Shown here: positions 29,420-40,716 of the stretch, one piece after another
How the letters are laid out: the number at the start of each line of letters is the position of its first letter
How positions within the stretch are numbered: the first letter of the stretch is position 1
NCBI GenBank assembly: GCA_016748015.1
Contig: JAAOMT010000193.1
Coordinates: 113,882 to 163,392, forward strand
DNA from: Geosiphon pyriformis
Lineage: Eukaryota; Glomeromycota; Glomeromycetes; Archaeosporales; Geosiphonaceae
Direction of reading: 5' to 3'
Length of the DNA stretch: 49,511 nucleotides
Translations under genes and position numbers: made by a program
The notes under the pieces: generated by a model
What the model saw: only the letters and a program-made list of their open reading frames with translations
Databases searched by the model: none
What the model was told of the DNA's origin: nothing

Positions 29420-30330
29420 TGATTTATTGATTGATTTTGGTACTACTGATTCTCAATTTCCATTTTTTTTGCCAAGTTTTTTTTGTATTGACACTTTTCA
29501 CATTGCTAACTTTGGCATGGGATAAGACAGTCTTTGTAAAGGTAAGTGTTGATCTGGATGAGATACTGTTCTTGCTTTTGGCAAGTAGAGCATAGCTGTT
29601 GGTAGTTTTTCTGGAATTTGTCCACTGGGTCAAACATGTTGTAGTTGGCAACTTCATTGGCTATTTTGGCTGACATTTTCCAACATCATATTTCTTCAGT
29701 GGTTCCTTTTCTTACTTTGGCCTGTGCAGTGTTGTATAACTCATTCTCATTATGTGAGTAGTGCTACAGTCTTTTTAATGCTCTGTTGAATGCTGCTTTG
29801 AATAGCATTTCTCTTCTTACCCAGTCACAGATGAGCATCGTGTATTGGCAAGTTGTGTTACACATTCCTTTTCTGCCTGGCATGTTGATCCAGTCACACC
29901 CTTTTGGCAATGGTTCTTTACAAGCAAAACACGGTTCTTCATCCTATTTTCCATGTCTTTCTGGGTAATCGTATTTTTCTTTGTTACAATGGTTACAATA
30001 GTAGTGGGTGGGATTTCTTGGGTTTTTATCAGGTGCGCTGCACACAGTCATGGACGAGAGTTTCTTATTGCAAACTGAACATTCTAGTTTTGGTCTGCAT
30101 TGCTGGTGGTTTTTTTGTGGACTTACCTGGTTCTATTTGGATCTTTCTTTGCTCCTTCATGTTGGTATGGCCAGTAGTCCTGTTCTTTGGTCATCAGCCC
30201 ATGAGAGCTGATAAGTTTTGATGGCTGGTAGGGCTGGATTTTCCTCAAATTTAAAGGTGGGTCTTTGGTTGGTGCTGAGTTTTTGGAAGTGGCTACATGT
30301 GGTTGGAATTCTGGCATGGTGGCCATTATA
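29420..30330 (-). pseudogene. Cys-rich module of A2
   Basis: From right to left: Leu-Glu-Cys-Ser-Val-Cys-Asn-Lys-Lys-Leu-Ser-Ser, Tyr-Tyr-Cys-Asn-His-Cys, Pro-Cys-Phe-Ala-Cys-Lys, Gly-Cys-Asp-Trp, Cys-Asn-Thr-Thr-Cys-Gln-Tyr-Thr-Ile. A helical stretch follows, then Leu-Cys-Ser-Thr-Cys, Lys-Asp-Cys-x3-Cys and Cys-Glu-Lys-Cys. The order and spacing match B4 and D. A TAG occurs after Gly-Lys where D has Trp, as in B4. Likely several zinc sites (inference); no known family recognised. Confidence 0.65.
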
Positions 30331-30411
30331 GCTAATAAGAAGCTCTTGGGTGGTCCAGTCTAATGTGGTGTTGGCTTTTGTTAGCCAGTTATTCCCTACT
30401 AATGCTTGATA

Positions 30412-30966
30412 TTATGTAGCATCTATTACTAATACTTTTGTAGGTATTATTATGCTGTTAATTTCAAAAGGGAATGAATCAATTTCACCATAAGACAGCT
30501 TGGTACTTCCATTGGCTGTTATAATTTGGGATGTCACGGCACGATCAACTTTGAAACCCAGTTGGTTTACTAGTTGAAGCGTCATAATGCTTCCGGCAGA
30601 TCCATTGTCTAAGATGAGTTTAATTAGCATGTTGTTTATTTTTGCTTCTGTGTACATAGCAGTGATTGGGTGTTTTTCATTCAATGCTGCTCCACTAAAA
30701 ATAGCCTTTTTTTCTTCTAATTTAAAAGGAAAAATAGCTGCGAGGCTGCTATTTTCCATGACAATAACTGGTGATATTGTTTGGATCAAGTTCTGGCTAT
30801 TGGTGATATTTTCAGTTCTAGGTATATTACTATTAATATTTCTGAGATTTAAGTTTTCTGATATATTAAGGTAAGTTGGCTGGAAATTTGAGTAGTTTGC
30901 ATTTGTTTGCTGATTAGATCCTACGTGGTTTGGATTTCTCTGAACTAATGCATTTTGATTCCACAT
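30412..30966 (-). pseudogene. aspartic protease (retropepsin) of A2
   Basis: A 184-codon open frame: an Asn-rich leader, Phe-Pro-Phe-Lys-Leu-Glu, then Leu-Ile-Leu-Asp-Asn-Gly-Ser-Ala-Gly-Ser-Ile (active loop, Asp-Asn-Gly instead of the usual Asp-Thr/Ser-Gly), Ile-Thr-Ala-Asn-Gly, and Glu-Ile-Asp-Ser-Phe-Pro-Phe. This is the least damaged dUTPase-family protease here. The terminating TAA sits at a Gln position before Tyr-Gln-Ala-Leu-Val, so it is a mutational stop within Pol. Confidence 0.8.
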
Positions 30967-31004
30967 GAGCTAATTTTAAGACTCGAAATGTTAATTTTGG
31001 TTGG

Positions 31005-32822
31005 CTACCATGGGCTGTTGCTGGTAAGTTTCTTGGTTTTGGTACATGGTAAAGTATTAACATGGTATTGGTGTGTATTGATTCCTGGGCATTTGGATAA
31101 TGCATAATAATTATTCTCACATGCCTCGTGTATCATTCGCATTTGACATTGATTAATCAAATGTCCTACACATTTGTAAAAATGGCAGACACGTGTTTCT
31201 GTTCTGAAGTCTTGATGTGATGAGCAATTATTTTGGCTGCTGCTGAATTCCTGGTTGTGTCTTTGAGATGTTTGATATGTGTTATTTCTTTCTGGGTCTG
31301 AAATGAGATAACTTTCTATTTTCTTAGAGAGTTCCTCTTCTAATTGTGTTACTTTCTTTTCTAATGTTTCTGTCTTGTTTTTCTCAATCATTATGTTAAT
31401 TATTTGACTATAGTTAGCTTCTTTCTCAGCCGATTTAAGGGCTTTGGCAAGCATAATGGCTTCTGGTAAGGAATTAGAGTGGGCAGAATGTACTCTTCCT
31501 AAAATGCTGCTTTTTAATCCTTTAATAAATTGATTTAAAACCTAAGGATTGGTATAGTATCTTTGCTTAATCACTTCAATCTGACAGCAAATTCGATTGA
31601 ATTGAGCAAAATATTGGGTAACAGTTTTACTTGTATCTTACTTAATAGTATTGAATTCATTCTGCAGTTGGATTATGGCATTTGAATTGCTAAAATACTC
31701 CAAAAGTGTGTCTTTAAATTCGGCAAAGCTCATGGGTTTTGTTTTTAAGCTTTGATACCATGAGTTGGCAATGGCTTTCAGGAAGAAAAGTAACGTTTGG
31801 ATTGCTCTTTGATCATTCCAGTTATTTGCCTGGATGGCTTTTTGTGATTTTCTGAGCCACATGTACACATCTATTTTTTCTTTCTCTCTTGAGAAATCCA
31901 TTAATTGCGTGATGTATAATGTGGTTATTTCATCACCATTTTCTGCTGGTGGGTTTATTGATCTGAGAGGGGTGAGAATGATATTTTTTTGAGCATCCCT
32001 AAAAGTGGTTTCTCTTATATTCAGTTCTTTCTCTTGATTACAAGTTTCTTGGTTTCTGGACTGGCTGCTTGTTCCAATGACTGATTTTGTGCTTGTTTTT
32101 TCACTGGTTTCTTCAGATTCTGATTCAGACTCCTCTTCGCGGTTTTCAAACCCCGCTCCAAATTTTGGTTGAAAAAGAGGTTTTTGGAATAGCAATAAAT
32201 ATCCTCCTGTAATTGGTATATTTCTCCAATTGCATTGTTTGAGCTTCTCAGTGTAATTAGAAGTTCTTGGTATTTGTGGAGTTGATATGGATGATGATGC
32301 AGCTCCTAATGGGAGTTAGATTTTATTATCTGGAGAAAAATGGTAAGATCTTTCTTCTGGTGAATAAAGGCATTATTTTTTTACTGATTATGCAATGTTT
32401 TTTTTGGGTGTTTGAGCAGATGTTCCTAATTTTTGCTGATTTTTTTTGTGATTAATTTTTGGATTATGGATGCATTTTCTGGTGTTCTTTGTGGATATTG
32501 GGTAATTTTCATTGGTGTATTGCTCAATTTCGCAATGAATTTAAACAATAGTCGCAGCTAATGCTGTTGTTTTTTTTGTAGTAAATTGAGATAATTCTCT
32601 ATATAATTAATGTTTTGTGTTATTTGGTTCTTCTTCCCTTCCTATGTGATAATTTATTCTGGTATTAATGTAATAGATGAGGGCGTTTTCAGCTGGACAA
32701 CACTCTTCTGGTAATCCAAAATCACTTTGATATTGTAAATAAAGGGCACAGCAAAATTCAACAACAGTAAGATTAGGAGTTTTTGTTGTCACTTTTGTTT
32801 CTTCTTTTTTAGCAATGAATTA
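31005..32822 (-). pseudogene. gag of A2
   Basis: Segments 32607-32792, 31638-32195 and 31005-31454 in order. The middle one has an acidic Glu/Ser-rich stretch then a capsid-like block with Met-Trp-Leu-Arg-Lys and Trp-Tyr-Gln-Ser-Leu, and Tyr-Phe-Ser-Asn-Ser. The last has a coiled-coil-like Lys/Glu heptad region and a zinc knuckle Cys-His-Phe-Tyr-x-Cys-x-Gly-His-x4-Cys, where the second ligand Cys is Tyr. Stops and frameshifts join the parts. Confidence 0.75.
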
Positions 32823-32862
32823 TTGCTAATTATTATTTTTTTTTTGATTTTTTTTCTTTATA

Positions 32863-32872
32863 GGGTTCACCA
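32863..32872 (-). other. tRNA primer-binding site of A2
   Basis: TGGTGAACCC on the minus strand, 2 nt from the LTR. It differs from the TGGTGCTCTC of B and D, implying a different primer tRNA. Confidence 0.7.
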
Positions 32873-32874
32873 AA

Positions 32875-33653
32875 TGTTACAGGGGTGTTTTTTTGGTATA
32901 TTTTAATTGTTAATCTCCTATTTTAATTGCAATCAGTCTTTTGTGAGTTTCTTTATTTTATGTGTTGAATATTAATGATAATGTACTGAAGGTTTTCTCT
33001 TGATGTTGTGATGTAAGTCTTCTCTTTAATTCTAGTTGTCTTTATATGTTGTGTACTCTTTCTTAGAGGCTAATCTGAAATCTACCCATTGTCTGGGGTC
33101 TTCTTTGAGACTATCCTTGCAATTGTCTAATGTGTTTCTCTAATCTAGAAACACAGAATGTTAATGATCTTTTTGTGATTTTCTTAAGTATATGATAAAG
33201 CTTTTTTAATTTAATTAGTAACCATGTGAATAATCTTGATCAGGAATTATTCTTCCAAAGGGTTCAAAGATGGAATAATAGTTTCATTTGCTAAAGAGAG
33301 TATGTAAATTCTATTGTTAATCTTGTAATTGTGATGTTCATTCAATTTATTATTTTTATTAATTCTTTTTGAATAAGATTTTATTTAGATATTTGTTGCT
33401 TCTAGTTGAAGCTTGTTCTTCTTTATCATTAAAAACTATTGTATATATATATAATTATTGTTTTACAAAATAACGTCTTGTAATATTCTATTTCCGTTAT
33501 TTCTAAATAGTGCTTGCTGTTATTGTAAAATAGTGCTTGCTACTATTGTAAAATAGTGCTTGCTGTTATTTGTAAATCATTTTTTTTTATAAATTGTTGC
33601 TGTGCTATTTCATGATTGGCTAATTTATATTATTTATAATTCCTATTAAATTC
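32875..33653 (-). repeat. 5' LTR of A2, outer tip missing
   Basis: Starts TGTTACAGGGG and follows 16099-16890 until TATTAAATTCTA, then changes to element C sequence. About 12 bp including the terminal GTAACA are missing. It holds three ~22-nt repeat units (33503-33577) and TATATATATA (about 33440-33455). Confidence 0.88.
33503..33577 (-). repeat. TAAAATAGTGCTTGCT tandem repeat in the A2 5' LTR
   Basis: Three units of about 22 nt, upstream (element orientation) of the TATA run. The partner LTR has three units at 16728-16800. Confidence 0.75.
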
Positions 33654-33655
33654 TA

Positions 33656-34940
33656 GCTTCTTTTTTTTGCACAGCCAAATCAAGACTTAATGATCTGTTA
33701 TTACTAAAAATTTTGCACCAAGAAAATATTGATCCCAGTAGTTGGTAGTCTAAACTACTGCTAAAGCATTCCTGTTCAGTAACTGAATAGTTTTTTTCTG
33801 CTGATGTGAAGAATCTACTGGCATATGCTATAATATGTTCTCTGCCATTTTCATTTTTTTGTGAAAAAACAGCACCAAGTCTATAACCAGATGCATCAGT
33901 GTAGAGAATAAAAAATTGGTCCAGATCAGGTTGTTTAAGAATTGGTTCAGTAACAAGTTTTTCCTTCAGAAATTCAAAAGCTTTTTATTGATGAATGCCT
34001 CAGTGATAATTGACATTTTTTTTGAGTAGTTGATTAAGAGGAAAGGCAATTTTGGAGAAATTCTTGACAAATTTGTGATAGTAAGAGACCAAACCAAGAA
34101 AAGAGTGTAGTTTAGAAACATTCATTGGTTGTCTAATGTTTTGAACTTTTTCAACTTTAGCTGGGTCAGGAAAAATTCCATCTTTTGTAACAAGATGACC
34201 AAAAAATTGGGTGGATTAGCATTCAAAGAAAGATTTGATTGGATTGATCTTAAGGCCAGCATTTCTGAGCAGGTCAAAAATCTTCTGTAAATGTTTAAGA
34301 TATTCATCCTAGGTTTTTGAGTAAACCATTATATTATCTAAGTAGACCAGAACAAAGTTTTCTTTTACTGATTCAAACACTTTATCTATTAGGCATTAAA
34401 AAATGGAAGAAGCATTGGTGAGACCAAAAGGCATGATTGTGAATTAATAGGTGCCATACTTGGTGATGAAAGCAGTTTTTTTTCTGCTTTCTGGATCTAT
34501 TTTTACTTGCCAGAATTCAGCAGTTAAGTCAATAGTTGAGAAAAAAGCAGCACCATTGAATTTATCTAGCATTGCATTAATCTTGGGAAGTGGGTATATA
34601 TCTCTTATAGTGATGGCATTTAATTGGCAGTAGTCAACACAAAAGCATAGGGTTCCACCTTTCTTGGATACTACTACAACTAAGAAACCCCATTTACTCT
34701 TGATTTTTTGTATGAATCCAAGATCTTTCATCTGGTTTATCTCTTTCTTGATAAATTCATTATTGTGTTGATTGGATTAATAAGACTTCAAATAGATGGG
34801 ACAAGTTTCTTTTGTGGTGATAGTGTGTTGTATCACATTAGTTCATCCAGGGGTATTATCTTCTTTTGAGATAACTGGGCTATTCCTAGCCAACAGATTT
34901 TCAATGTTCACTTTTCTTTCTTCAGAAGAAGATTCTTTCT
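33656..34940 (-). pseudogene. reverse transcriptase and RNase H of element C (part right of A2)
   Basis: The open frame 34444-34731 gives Lys-Trp-Gly-Phe-Leu, Phe-Cys-Val-Asp-Tyr-Cys-Gln-Leu-Asn, and Phe-Ser-Thr-Ile-Asp-Leu-Thr-Ala-Glu-Phe-Trp-Gln. It is followed by Met-Pro-Phe-Gly-Leu and Tyr-Leu-Asp-Asn-Ile-Met-Val-Tyr-Ser (second catalytic Asp now Asn), with Leu-Gly-Leu-Val-Ser-Tyr-Tyr later. RNase H starts Tyr-Thr-Asp-Ala-Ser-Gly-Tyr near 33895 and reaches Ile-Thr-Asp-His near 33700, then breaks at A2. Stops are at Gln (TAA) and Trp (TGA, TAG) positions. Confidence 0.85.
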
Positions 34941-35190
34941 GTTCTGCAACTAGTGATTGGATTTCAGGTAGTTTACTCTCAAAGGACTTTTGTACTTTTT
35001 TTAATTCTTCTCTGAATATCAAACTAATTGGTTCCCAATTTTTGTAATAAATTAGACAGGATTTGCATTTATTACTTGGTGAATACAAAGGTTTATTACA
35101 CCAGTACCATGCATAAGAGCCATGCCACCAATAACTGTATTTTGCTTTCTTGCTAGGTTTTTTGTCAAAGGTTCTTCTGAGAATATTATA
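34843..35190 (-). pseudogene. element C region between protease and RT
   Basis: The open frame 34843-35088 is Lys/Glu-rich and probably helical, with Ser-Ser-Glu-Glu-Arg-Lys. This is where families A, B and D carry the Cys-rich and dUTPase modules; neither is present. It ends just before the RT leader with Gln-His-x-Ile. Confidence 0.6.
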
Positions 35191-35847
35191 TTAGGACCAG
35201 CAGATCAGCTTATCATTTACTATGATTTCTTCTTTGTCAGCTTTAATATTATCCAGTGGCTTGCCATTGCTGGTAAAGATGATATAGACAAATTCAACAG
35301 TTTTTTTTTGTTCTTCTTGATCTTCATCATCACTCTCATCATTATCTGATTCATTTGATTGTTTTTCTTCTTGGTTTTGCTTGGGTACTGAAGAAGTTGT
35401 CCAATAATGGCATTTAATTACAATGGGCTTTTTACCATATCTGATGGTTAGTTTGCAAAGTTCATAGTTAAGTAGTGCTTTGGCTTTCTTAAGCCACTCA
35501 TTGCCAACAATTATAGTGTACTCTTTTGCTTCAGATACTTTCATATTAATTTCAATGCTGATATCATTGATGTGAACAGGAATAGCTTTGACTATGCCCA
35601 GGTCTTTCTTTTTGTTACCATATATGTTGGTTATTGGTCTTGTGGAAGGCTCATCAATTTTTCTGCCAATTGCTTCAAGAAAGTGTTTGGCAATTACACT
35701 AACAGATGATCCACTATCTAGGATCAGATCAATAAAGTAACCAGCCACTTGGGTTTTACAAATCAGAGAGGTAACATTGCTGTTATCAGCAAATCCAGTT
35801 TGGCAAAGACATTTGTTGGTTTTTGGTGTTTTCTTTTTTGGTATCAA
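35191..35847 (-). CDS. aspartic protease (retropepsin) of element C
   Basis: A 218-codon open segment. The catalytic loop is Leu-Ile-Leu-Asp-Ser-Gly-Ser-Ser-Val-Ser-Val-Ile near residue 37, the standard Asp-Ser-Gly. Ile-Val-Gly-Asn-Glu-Trp-Leu near residue 115 is the second conserved block of fungal Ty3/Gypsy proteases. The C-terminal part is an acidic spacer of Asp, Glu and Ser leading towards RT. It would release Gag and Pol products. It lies in the gag-pol chain, so neither Met nor stop need be natural ends. Confidence 0.85.
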   Translation of the reverse strand: MIPKKKTPKTNKCLCQTGFADNSNVTSLICKTQVAGYFIDLILDSGSSVSVIAKHFLEAIGRKIDEPSTRPITNIYGNKKKDLGIVKAIPVHINDISIEINMKVSEAKEYTIIVGNEWLKKAKALLNYELCKLTIRYGKKPIVIKCHYWTTSSVPKQNQEEKQSNESDNDESDDEDQEEQKKTVEFVYIIFTSNGKPLDNIKADKEEIIVNDKLICWS

Positions 35848-36329
35848 TGATTTGTGAAAATTTTTTCTGAACTATGAATGGGTCATTAGTTGGCCAAATG
35901 TAATGTGTGCGGGGGTTTTCATGAGATCTTTAACAACAGAATAGAGACCAGATTTTTGTACTATTTCTGAAAATTCCAACTTTGGAAGATTTTTAAAAAC
36001 TTTAGCCTTTGGTGACTTATTGTTATCAGCAATTAATGTGGAGGCTTTTTTTGGATCTAGAACGAAATCAACCTTGGCTTTCTTCTTTTTTCTTGTTGAT
36101 TCAGAAGTGTTAATTGCTAATTCATCTATGTCATGATTATCATCAGTTAGGTTAAAAGCATAAAAAGAGTTTTTTTCTGGTTGGCTTGCACTCTTACTCT
36201 TTGGAGATGTGCCTACCAGTTTAAAGGCTGATAAACAGTAGCTTCAACTAAGAGATCCTCTCCAAAGAAATTGATGTTGGCATAATTGGGTTTTTAATTG
36301 GAAACATTATTATTGTTGGGTTTGTTATT
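35848..36329 (-). pseudogene. element C spacer between the gag zinc knuckle and protease
   Basis: Decayed reading with Lys/Arg-rich and Ser-rich pieces and several stops at Gln positions. No motif recognised. Confidence 0.4.
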
Positions 36330-37764
36330 CTGGGTGTCATTATTTCTAGAAGCTGGAGGGGGCAATAGAGAATTGTTGCAGTTTCTGGAAAAGTGTTCAG
36401 TTAGTTTACAGTGATAGCACACAGGTGGGCCACAATTTTGTTGTCTTTGATATAGTAGTTGTTAGGGCTGATTAAAGCGGGATTCAAATCTGGGTTTTTG
36501 GAATTGCTGGTTGTTTTTGACTGCTTGGGTTAATGGTTCTAATAGTCAAGCAAAATTAGTAGTAAGTCTGTCTATTAATTGTTTATTAGGGTCTTGAGTA
36601 TGAGTGGCAAAAAAGGAGCAGCCATTTGTAGAGCTAGAACCATGGCAGGAGCAGGAGCAAAAACTGAAAGTATGGATTCCAAATGCATTCTTTGGTTATC
36701 TTCAATTTTTTGTGTCAGTTCAATAGCCATGTCCATTGTTGGGTTGTTTTTTAAAGTCAAGAAAGACCAATGAGCATACAATAGATCAGTTCTTAATCCT
36801 TTTGTAAAGGAATAGATTTTTTGCTCTTCTGTCCAATTTTTCCTGGAGTCTACACATTTGATTAGCTTTCTGATAGCTTTGGCATATTTAGTCACTATTT
36901 TTTTAGGGCCTTGGATTCTTTTTTCCAATTCCATGTGCCATTTGGATATTAATATTGGGGTTTAAACTTGGTCTCAAACTGAATAATGAAAGAGGTATTT
37001 TCTTCTCTAGCATTGGTTAGTGTTTATCTGATTATTCAGTGTTGAGCATTGGCATCTGTTTTTTGTAAGAACCAGGTAGTGAAAGAGCCTTGGAGATAGC
37101 CACCAATGATTTAGAACTTGTATTCTTCATCATATTGGTTGGCTGTGGCAGCTCTCTTAAAATCATCTAACCATTCAATTGGATTTTGTGTATTATCTTT
37201 AAATAGTGTTAGTGGGATATTGTTTTTTCTTCCTAGAGCAGTTTGTATACTTTAGAGGGTGGCCAGAATGTTTGCTTACATGAGATCATTAGCCATTGGT
37301 TCAAGGGTAACTGTTTGTGTAGATAAATCTGATTTGCTTAATAAAAGGTCAAAAACAGAGGCAGTTTGGTAGCTTTTTTCTTCTGTTTCAAAGAGAGTTT
37401 CAGTTGCTTAATGGGCAGCAATTCAAATGTGGATTTAATGATTCAGATATTCGAAATCAGAAGACTGTTGTTCAAAGGTTGTGGAGTATAAAAGTTGATT
37501 GATGCTGTTGTTTCTTTCTTCAAAGTTGTCTTTAAAATAAGCTTGATCAAAGTAATAAGTTGTATAGGCTGTATAGATTTCAGCTAAATGCTCATTTAGG
37601 AACCAGTTCCAAAAATCTTGGAATTGTTTACTGGATTGATCTTCAATGGAGAAGCAAATCAAGCAGAAGGGCAAAGGATTGAGTTTAATAAAGTCTAGAT
37701 TGTTTTTGTTGTATGCTTCAAAGTGTTTTTCTGATTGTTGTGGCAGGTATGAATAATCACCCAT
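36330..37764 (-). pseudogene. gag of element C
   Basis: Met at 37762-37764, 36 nt after the primer site. The first 109 codons are open. The capsid block near 37150-37200 reads Asn-Pro-Ile-Glu-Trp-Leu-Asp-Asp-Phe-Lys-Arg-Ala-Ala, then Ile-Ile-Gly-Gly-Tyr-Leu and Thr-Trp-Phe. The open frame 36575-36934 covers the C-terminal helices (Tyr-Ala-Lys-Ala-Ile-Arg-Lys-Leu). The zinc knuckle Cys-Tyr-His-Cys-x4-His-x4-Cys is intact at 36378-36419. Stops at Gln and Trp positions break the rest. Confidence 0.8.
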
Positions 37765-37800
37765 ACAATAGAAAACAAAGAAGATTTTGACAACCTTACA

Positions 37801-37810
37801 GAAAGCACCA
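37801..37810 (-). other. tRNA primer-binding site of element C
   Basis: TGGTGCTTTC on the minus strand, 6 nt from the inner LTR edge, similar to but distinct from TGGTGCTCTC of B and D. Confidence 0.6.
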
Positions 37811-37816
37811 CTTTTA

Positions 37817-38466
37817 TGTTATGAGTTGGAGTAACAAGCTAACAGATAGCAAAGGAGAACAGGATTGTAGAGTGATAAAAGGAATCAAAAAGAACTTCAA
37901 AGAGTGAATTAAATAAGTATGGATTCAATGTGCAAGATCAGTCTCATAAAATATTTCAGTCGCTATACTTTTCAAAAGATAACCAGAAATCTGAAGGTAG
38001 AGAAATAGTCCATACTGTCAACAAATGATCATGCCTGATATAATTCTATGTCTCACATTGGTGTTCTTAGAATTCAATATTAAGTATCAGATGTACTCTT
38101 CAATCATGTTTTATTTAATAATCTTCAAATGCTGCAATTATATGTTTTAGAAAAAGGGTAAAGAATAACCAACAAGTGATCTTTTATCTTTAAGATGTTC
38201 AGATACTTGAAAGTAGGAAAAAAGAAATTAGCAATAAAAAAGAGATTGGAATAAAAGTTGTTATTTTATTTATTTGATTTTCTTGATTTCTTTATGCTTT
38301 TCTACAGCTAAGAAATTCATCATTTATATAGCTATCAAAAGTGATCAATGATCAGGTCAACAGTCAGGTCATTAATCACTTTCTAAAAATAGAATGGCTA
38401 ATTTATATGACATCAGTGGCTAATACATGTAATAATTAATAAGAAATATAAGTTTTAACCATAATA
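37817..38466 (-). repeat. 5' LTR of element C
   Basis: 650 bp from TGTTATGAG to CATAATA, matching 13264-13942; about 30 bp shorter, partly because the GGTCAATGATCA repeat has fewer units. Confidence 0.88.
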
Positions 38467-39300
38467 GTATAATTAAATTTCATTTATCCTGGTTTTTTTG
38501 GCTGATTTTGGCTATTGCTTCATACAATGTTCTGTTGAATCTTTTAACTAATTCATTTGTTTACAGATAGTATGGTAATGATAATAGTCTTTTGATTCTA
38601 AATCTTTGGCTTAATTCTGCTAATGTTCTATTTACAAAGTGAGTTTCTTGATCAAATAATAATTTTTTTGGACATCTGTATCAACAGATCAAATCCTAAT
38701 GAATGAATTTGGCAATAGATTCTGCATCTGCTCTTTGAATGGCTTTTGCTTCTGGTTATTTTGTAAGATAATCCATGGCTACTGCAATATATTTGTTGCT
38801 TTTGCTGTTAATTGTTAATAATTTGACTAAGTCAATTCTAATATGATTAAATGGTTGTCCTACTTTGATTGGTCTTAATAATTCACTGAGTTTTGTTCCA
38901 TCTTTTCTTTAACAAGCATCACAATTTTGGACATATTGTATAATGTCCAGATACATTGATGGCCAATAGTATTTTTTTCTGATTTTTTTTATGGTTGCTT
39001 CTTTATGAAAATGTTCTGTTGTTGGATTTGAGTGCATTTTGAATAATATTGTCTCTTTTTCTGATTCTGTAATTACTCTGGTTGGTTGGTTTGGATCTTT
39101 TCTGTTTTTTTGGTAAAGTATATTTTGGTAGTTGATAAAATATTTTGATTGTTGCTTTATGTTGTTTTGTTCCTTTTGGGATAATTTCTTCTTGAACAAT
39201 TGGATATTTATATAATATTGGAGTTGTTGGTATTTTTGTATATTTATATTTTGTTATATTTTGGATTGAAATGTTTTTAGATTTGTCTCATTTGTGACAG
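38467..39300 (-). pseudogene. integrase of B4, truncated, catalytic Glu lost
   Basis: The zinc part lies in 38909-39199: His-Ser-Asn...His-Phe-His and Cys-Asp-Ala-Cys. Core: Arg-Ile-Asp-Leu-Val (Asp), Leu-Phe-Asp-Gln-Glu (Asp), and Glu-Leu-Val-Lys-Arg-Phe-Asn, where the catalytic Glu is Lys (GAA to AAA). It stops soon after Leu-Tyr-Glu-Ala at the element C boundary. Stops at Trp before Pro-Glu-Ala (TAA here) and at Gln. Confidence 0.8.
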
Positions 39301-40686
39301 ACCATCAGCATTTTCGTTGTCTTTTCCTTTTTTATAGTGTACTGTATAATTAAATGGTGAGAGTTCTATTTTCTATCTGACATGGTAATTATCTGCAAAT
39401 TTTTGTTTCTGGATTAAAGTTAATCCTTTGTGATTAGTGTACACATTAAACTTTTGACTCAAGTATTCTTTTTATTTGATAACAACCCAATAGATAGGTA
39501 AATGTTCTAGTATTAGAGTTCTATAGTTTTTTTCAACTGAACTTAAGCTTCTACTGGTTTAAGCTACTGGATGTTCTCTTCCATTTGGTCTTTTCTGTGA
39601 TAGTACTGCTTCCAATGCTTGACCAAATGCATCAGTTGTGATTATAAATGGCTTGCTATGATCAAGATAGATTAGTACTGGAGCTTAAATAAGATTTCTT
39701 CTTAATATATCAAAAGCTTCTTGCTGAGTTTCTGTCTATTCATATTTGGTGTTTTTTGTTTGGAGTTGGTATAGTGATTGAGCTATTTTGGAAAAGTTCT
39801 TGATAAAGTGGCAGTAGTATTCAGCAAATCCCAAGAATGTTCTCAATTCTGTGAAATTATTTGGTACTAAAAAGTTCTTAACAATCTCAATCTTGTTTGG
39901 ATCTATTTTGATTCCATTTTTGCTTATAATATGTCCTAAAAACTTAAGTTCAGTTTTTCCAAAGAAACATTTGGTTGTATTTAACTTTAATCCAGCTTTT
40001 CTTAGTCTTTTGAACACTTGTTGGAGATGATGCAGATAATTATTAAATGTTTTTGAGAACACATTGGTATCATCCAAGTATATAACTACTGATTTCTATA
40101 GTAACTCAATATAAACAATTTCTATAAGTTGCTGGAAAGTGGCTGGAGCATTCATCAAACCAAATGGCATAATCTTGAATTCAAAATTCCCTTCCCATGT
40201 TGTAAAAGCTATTTTCTCTTTATTTTCCAGTTTCATGGCTATCTGTTAGTAATCATTGTCTAAGTCTAATGTTAAAAACCATTTTTTTCTTCCAAAAGCA
40301 TCAAAAAGTTCTTGGATTTTTGGAGTTGGGTAGCTGTTTCCTTTTGTTACTCCATTTAATTTCTGATAATCCACACAAAAGCAGATTTTTCTATTCTTTT
40401 TATAGACTAATACCACTGGTGATGACCATGGACTCATTGATGACTGAATTAGCCCATTGTCAAGTATCCAATTGATTTCTTGACAAATGATCTCATGGCT
40501 GGCTGGTGGTACTTTGTATGTTCTCTGTTTAATTGGCATTGCATTTTCAGTCTTGATTTGATGTTGAATAATATCAGTTCTGCCAAATTTGTTTTTGCTG
40601 GCAAAGATGTTGTTGAAATTGTTGAGTAATATTTTGAGCTGCATATACTGTAGTAGATCTAAGTTTCCCATGTTCATTTGTTCCAA
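39301..40686 (-). pseudogene. reverse transcriptase and RNase H of B4, RT Asp pair intact
   Basis: Open frames 40246-40686 and 39736-40077. RT: Ser-Pro-Trp-Ser-Ser-Pro-Val-Val-Leu-Val, Phe-Cys-Val-Asp-Tyr-Gln-Lys-Leu-Asn, Phe-Leu-Thr-Leu-Asp-Leu, Met-Pro-Phe-Gly-Leu, and Tyr-Leu-Asp-Asp-Thr-Asn-Val-Phe-Ser near 40065-40091, the only copy here with both aspartates. Then Lys-Cys-Phe-Phe-Gly-Lys and Phe-Leu-Gly-Phe-Ala-Glu-Tyr-Tyr. RNase H: Ile-Thr-Thr-Asp-Ala-Phe-Gly and Glu-Asn-Ala-Asp-Gly-Leu-Ser. Stops between the open frames remain. Confidence 0.87.
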
Positions 40687-40716
40687 TTGTTCTGGTTGAA
40701 GCAGATAACATTCTTC

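Larger units (their letters stand above)
16099..33653 (-). mobile_element. family A retrotransposon A2, nested in element C and interrupted by element D
   Basis: 3' LTR 16099-16890, 5' LTR 32875-33653. The internal order after removing D is gag, PR, Cys-rich module, dUTPase, RT, RNase H and a 3' ORF remnant. No integrase is present: RNase H runs directly into the second half of the 3' ORF near 17215-17230. The right LTR lacks its outermost ~12 bp, so the target duplication cannot be tested. Confidence 0.87.
13264..38466 (-). mobile_element. Ty3/Gypsy-type retrotransposon C, interrupted by element A2
   Basis: The 3' LTR is 13264-13942 and the 5' LTR 37817-38466. Outside the A2 insertion the internal order is gag, PR, RT, RNase H, integrase, GPY-like region and 3' ORF. 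Outer tips read TATTATG and CATAATA, while inner tips read TGTTATG and CATAACA. GTAG (13260-13263) and GTAT (38467-38470) flank it, a weak 4-bp target duplication. No dUTPase or Cys-rich module lies between PR and RT, unlike families A, B and D. Confidence 0.85.

Noticed and set aside
29786-30221. Hydrophobic, Cys/Trp/Phe-rich plus-strand frames suggesting a membrane protein
   Set aside because: Antisense of the A2 Cys-rich module; the composition is an artefact of reading it backwards.
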